From: Methylobacterium sp. Leaf118
Lineage (GTDB): Bacteria; Pseudomonadota; Alphaproteobacteria; Rhizobiales; Beijerinckiaceae
Direction: 5' to 3'
DNA: 64,000 bases
Assembly: GCF_920984675.1 (NCBI RefSeq)
Contig: NZ_CAKLBV010000011.1
Location: 37,709-101,708 of the forward strand
This document shows positions 61,892-64,000 of the stretch, piece after piece. Both the position numbers and the translations under genes were made by a program. The first letter of the stretch is position 1. Each line of letters starts with the position of its first letter. The notes below the pieces were generated by a model, which did no database searches, had not been told where the DNA came from, and saw nothing but the letters and a program-made list of their open reading frames with translations.

Positions 61892-63565
61892 TTACAGGTT
61901 CGTGTAGTTCGGCCCGCCCGGTCCTTCGGGCGTGACCCAGTTGATGTTCTGGTTCGGGTCCTTGATATCGCAGGTCTTGCAGTGGACGCAGTTCTGCGCG
62001 TTGATCTGGAACCGCACGCCGTCGGAGGCCGCCTTGTCCTCGACCCACTCGTAGACGCCGGCCGGGCAATAGCGGCCGGAAGGGCCGCCGTAGACGTCGT
62101 GCTCGGAGGTCTTCTGCAGGCCCAGATCCTTTACCTTGAGGTGGGGCGGCTGGTCCTCTTCGTGATTGGTGTTCGAGAGGTAGACCGACGAGAGCCGGTC
62201 GAAGGTCAGCTTCCCGTCGGGCTTCGGATAGGTGATCGGCGTCACCTCCGCGAGCGGCTTGAGGCATTCATGGTCCGGCTTGCCGTGGGAGAGCGTGCCG
62301 AACACCGAGGCCTCGGCGATCGTGTTGGTCCACATGTCGAGGCCGCCGAGGCCGACGCCGACCAGGGTGCCGTATTTCGACCAGAGCGGCTTGACGTTGC
62401 GCACCGGCTTGAGGTCGCGCCCGATCGGGCTGTCACGCCAGCCCTGGTCGTAGGCGGTGAGCTCGTCGCCCTGGCGGCCCTGGGCCAGCGCCTCGAAGAT
62501 CGCCTCCGCCGCCTGGATCCCCGAGAGGATCGCGTTGTGCGAGCCCTTGATGCGCGGCACGTTCACGAAGCCCGCGGAATCGCCGACGAGGCAGCCGCCG
62601 GGGAAGACGAGCTTGGGCACCGACTGCCAGCCGCCCTCCATGATGGCGCGTGCGCCGTAACCGATGCGCTTGGCGCCCTCGAAGACCTCGCGGATCATCG
62701 GGTGGGTCTTGAAGCGCTGGAACTCCTCGAACGGCGACAGGGTCGGGTTCTCGTAGTTGAGGTGCGTGACGAAGCCGACCGAGAGGAGGTGGTCGTCGAA
62801 GTGATAGAGCCACGAGCCGCCGCCGGCCTTGTTCGGCAGGGGCCAGCCCATGGTGTGCTGGACGAGACCCGGCTCGAACTTCTCGGGCGCGAGCTGCCAG
62901 AGCTCCTTCACCCCCAACCCGTATTTCTGGTGGTCGCTGTTGCGGTTGAGGCCGAACCGATCGATCAGCGTCTTGGTGAGGGAGCCGCGCGCGCCCTCGC
63001 CGAACACCGTGTACTTCGCGCGCAGTTCCATGCCGCGGGTGAAGTCGTCCCGCGGTTCGCCGGTGCGGGAGATGCCGAGATCGCCGGTGGCGACGCCGAC
63101 CACCGCGCCGCGGGCGTCGCTGAGCACTTCCGAGGCCGGGAAGCCCGGATAGATCTCGACGCCGAGCCCCTCGGCCCTGGCACCGAGCCACTTCACGGTG
63201 TTCGAGAGCGAGCCGACGAAATTGCCGTGGTTCGACAGAAGCTTGGGGAAAAACACGTTCGGCAGGGTGAGGCCGCTGTTCTTGGTCAGGAACAGGAACT
63301 CGTCGCGCTCCACCGCGGTCTTGAGGGGGCGGTCGGGGTCGTCGCGCCATTCGGGCAGCAGCGTGTCGAGGCCGAGCGGATCGACCACGGCGCCGGAGAG
63401 GATATGCGCGCCGACTTCACCGCCCTTCTCGACGACGACGACGGAGATCTCCTCGCCCTTCTCCACGGAAAGCTGCTTGAGGCGGATCGCCGCCGCGAGG
63501 CCTGCGGGCCCGGCGCCCACGATCACCACGTCGAAATCCATGCCTTCGCGTTCGGGCAGCGCCAT
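61892..63565 (-). CDS. Electron transfer flavoprotein-ubiquinone oxidoreductase (ETF-QO)
   Basis: Membrane-bound FAD/4Fe-4S enzyme that passes electrons from ETF to ubiquinone. The product is about 557 residues: an FAD-binding start VVIVGAGPAGLAAAIRLKQL; the central ETF-QO region HILSGAVVDPLGLDTLLPEW and GCLVGDSAGFVNVPRIKGSH; and a C-terminal ferredoxin part with GRYCPAGVYEWVED and NCVHCKTCDIKDPNQNINW supplying the cluster cysteines. ATG 63565 has a strong GGAGGAACGAGG leader. Divergent from the glycosylase gene, as in many alphaproteobacteria. Confidence 0.97.
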   Translation of the reverse strand: MALPEREGMDFDVVIVGAGPAGLAAAIRLKQLSVEKGEEISVVVVEKGGEVGAHILSGAVVDPLGLDTLLPEWRDDPDRPLKTAVERDEFLFLTKNSGLTLPNVFFPKLLSNHGNFVGSLSNTVKWLGARAEGLGVEIYPGFPASEVLSDARGAVVGVATGDLGISRTGEPRDDFTRGMELRAKYTVFGEGARGSLTKTLIDRFGLNRNSDHQKYGLGVKELWQLAPEKFEPGLVQHTMGWPLPNKAGGGSWLYHFDDHLLSVGFVTHLNYENPTLSPFEEFQRFKTHPMIREVFEGAKRIGYGARAIMEGGWQSVPKLVFPGGCLVGDSAGFVNVPRIKGSHNAILSGIQAAEAIFEALAQGRQGDELTAYDQGWRDSPIGRDLKPVRNVKPLWSKYGTLVGVGLGGLDMWTNTIAEASVFGTLSHGKPDHECLKPLAEVTPITYPKPDGKLTFDRLSSVYLSNTNHEEDQPPHLKVKDLGLQKTSEHDVYGGPSGRYCPAGVYEWVEDKAASDGVRFQINAQNCVHCKTCDIKDPNQNINWVTPEGPGGPNYTNL

Positions 63566-63781
63566 CCTCGTTCCTCCTGCGGCCGCGCGCCCCGCGCGTC
63601 GGCCCGCTTCACGGTCAAGATGTCTCTCAAGCGATTCCAAGGTAGGAAGGCAAGGCCGTCCGGGTAGCGGCAGACCCGCGCGGCAGCGGCGCACATTGTG
63701 GTGTGCGCAAATCCGCCCGCGGCGATCCGTTCGGACCGGACCACGTTGTCCACAGGGCGCCCTCGCGCCACATGGAACCTG

Positions 63782-64000
63782 ATGGAACCCATGAGCGCGA
63801 GCGACGCGAACGCCGACACCAGGGCGGACCTGATCTCCTACCTCGACTTCCACGTCGAGGCCGGCGTCGACGCGGCCCTCGACGAGCGCCCGCACGACCG
63901 CTTCGCGGAGGCCGAGCCGGCGGCGCCGGAGGCCGCCCCGGCCCCGCCGCGACGGGAGCCGGCTCCGCGCCCCGCCCTTGCGGGCCAGGCGGGCCAGGAT
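63782..64000 (+). CDS. Uracil-DNA glycosylase, N-terminal part (3' truncated by window edge)
   Basis: ATG 63782 (or 63791) opens a frame running off the window. The N-terminus (SASDANADTRADLISYLDFH, then VEAGVDAALDERPHDRF) followed by a Pro/Ala-rich linker is typical of the N-terminal extension of family 4/5-type uracil-DNA glycosylases, whose helical start reads L-x-x-Y-x-E-x-G-x-D-x-A-L. The catalytic domain lies outside the window. The divergent ETF-QO neighbour supports the call. Confidence 0.75.
   Translation, partial: MEPMSASDANADTRADLISYLDFHVEAGVDAALDERPHDRFAEAEPAAPEAAPAPPRREPAPRPALAGQAGQD

Overview
This is a 64 kb window of high-GC DNA. The organism is most likely an alphaproteobacterium of the Hyphomicrobiales, probably Methylobacterium or Methylorubrum. 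That is an inference from gene content and style: a cyo operon ending in a SURF1 gene, DUF3309 and PsiF-like small proteins, ETF-QO divergent from uracil-DNA glycosylase, serralysin-type exoproteins, strong GC3 bias and frequent GTG starts. Only an alignment would prove it.

Layout. 1-7.5 kb: the tail of an RND efflux pump, an MHS-type MFS transporter, and the quinol oxidase operon cyoA-cyoB-cyoC-cyoD-SURF1. 7.9-8.5 kb: a small conserved gene and an intact tRNA-Lys(TTT). 8.4-25.7 kb: a genomic island of about 17 kb inserted in the 3' end of tRNA-Lys. A perfect 51-bp repeat of the tRNA end (attL 8418-8468, attR 25615-25665) bounds it, a tyrosine integrase sits at the attR end, and GGGTAAC repeats at both ends look like arm-type integrase sites. 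Most of the island is one leftward gene train with ATGA/GTGA overlaps: integrase, an AlpA-like regulator, a possible replication protein, many small unknown genes, a MerR regulator, an S49 protease, a phage tape-measure protein and two tail-side genes. I recognise no portal, large terminase or major capsid gene, so it is either a degenerate prophage or a phage-satellite-like element. A rightward KilA-N gene and a set of cargo genes occupy the left arm; the cargo includes an AT-rich two-TM membrane protein.

25.9-28.3 kb: a single-domain response regulator, a paralogue of an island gene, and very small membrane or secreted proteins. 28.9-37.7 kb: two calcium-binding RTX exoproteins, one a 1958-residue repeat protein and the other an M10 (serralysin-like) metalloprotease. 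They share the same C-terminal secretion module, and no type I transporter lies nearby. 38.2-47.3 kb: a glutamine amidotransferase, a DsbD-like reductase, a GH15 glucoamylase/trehalase-like enzyme, and a tightly overlapped murQ - SIS isomerase/deaminase - nagA operon for amino-sugar (peptidoglycan) recycling. 47.6-57.5 kb: an endonuclease/exonuclease/phosphatase-family enzyme, periplasmic asparaginase, a PAP2 phosphatase, an overlapping VTT membrane protein/phospholipase D pair, a five-PAS hybrid histidine kinase and a flavin-binding PNPOx-family protein. 57.5-64 kb: cystathionine beta-lyase, an RMF-like 57-aa protein, RarD-type EamA transporter plus P1-family peptidase, ETF-QO, and the start of a divergent uracil-DNA glycosylase.

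Dispersed elements include a 110-bp repeat present twice in opposite orientation (28357-28466 and 50600-50709), a 93-bp repeat inside and outside the island (10115-10207 and 26898-26989), and a recurring GC-rich hairpin after genes. I saw no CRISPR array, rRNA or complete insertion sequence.
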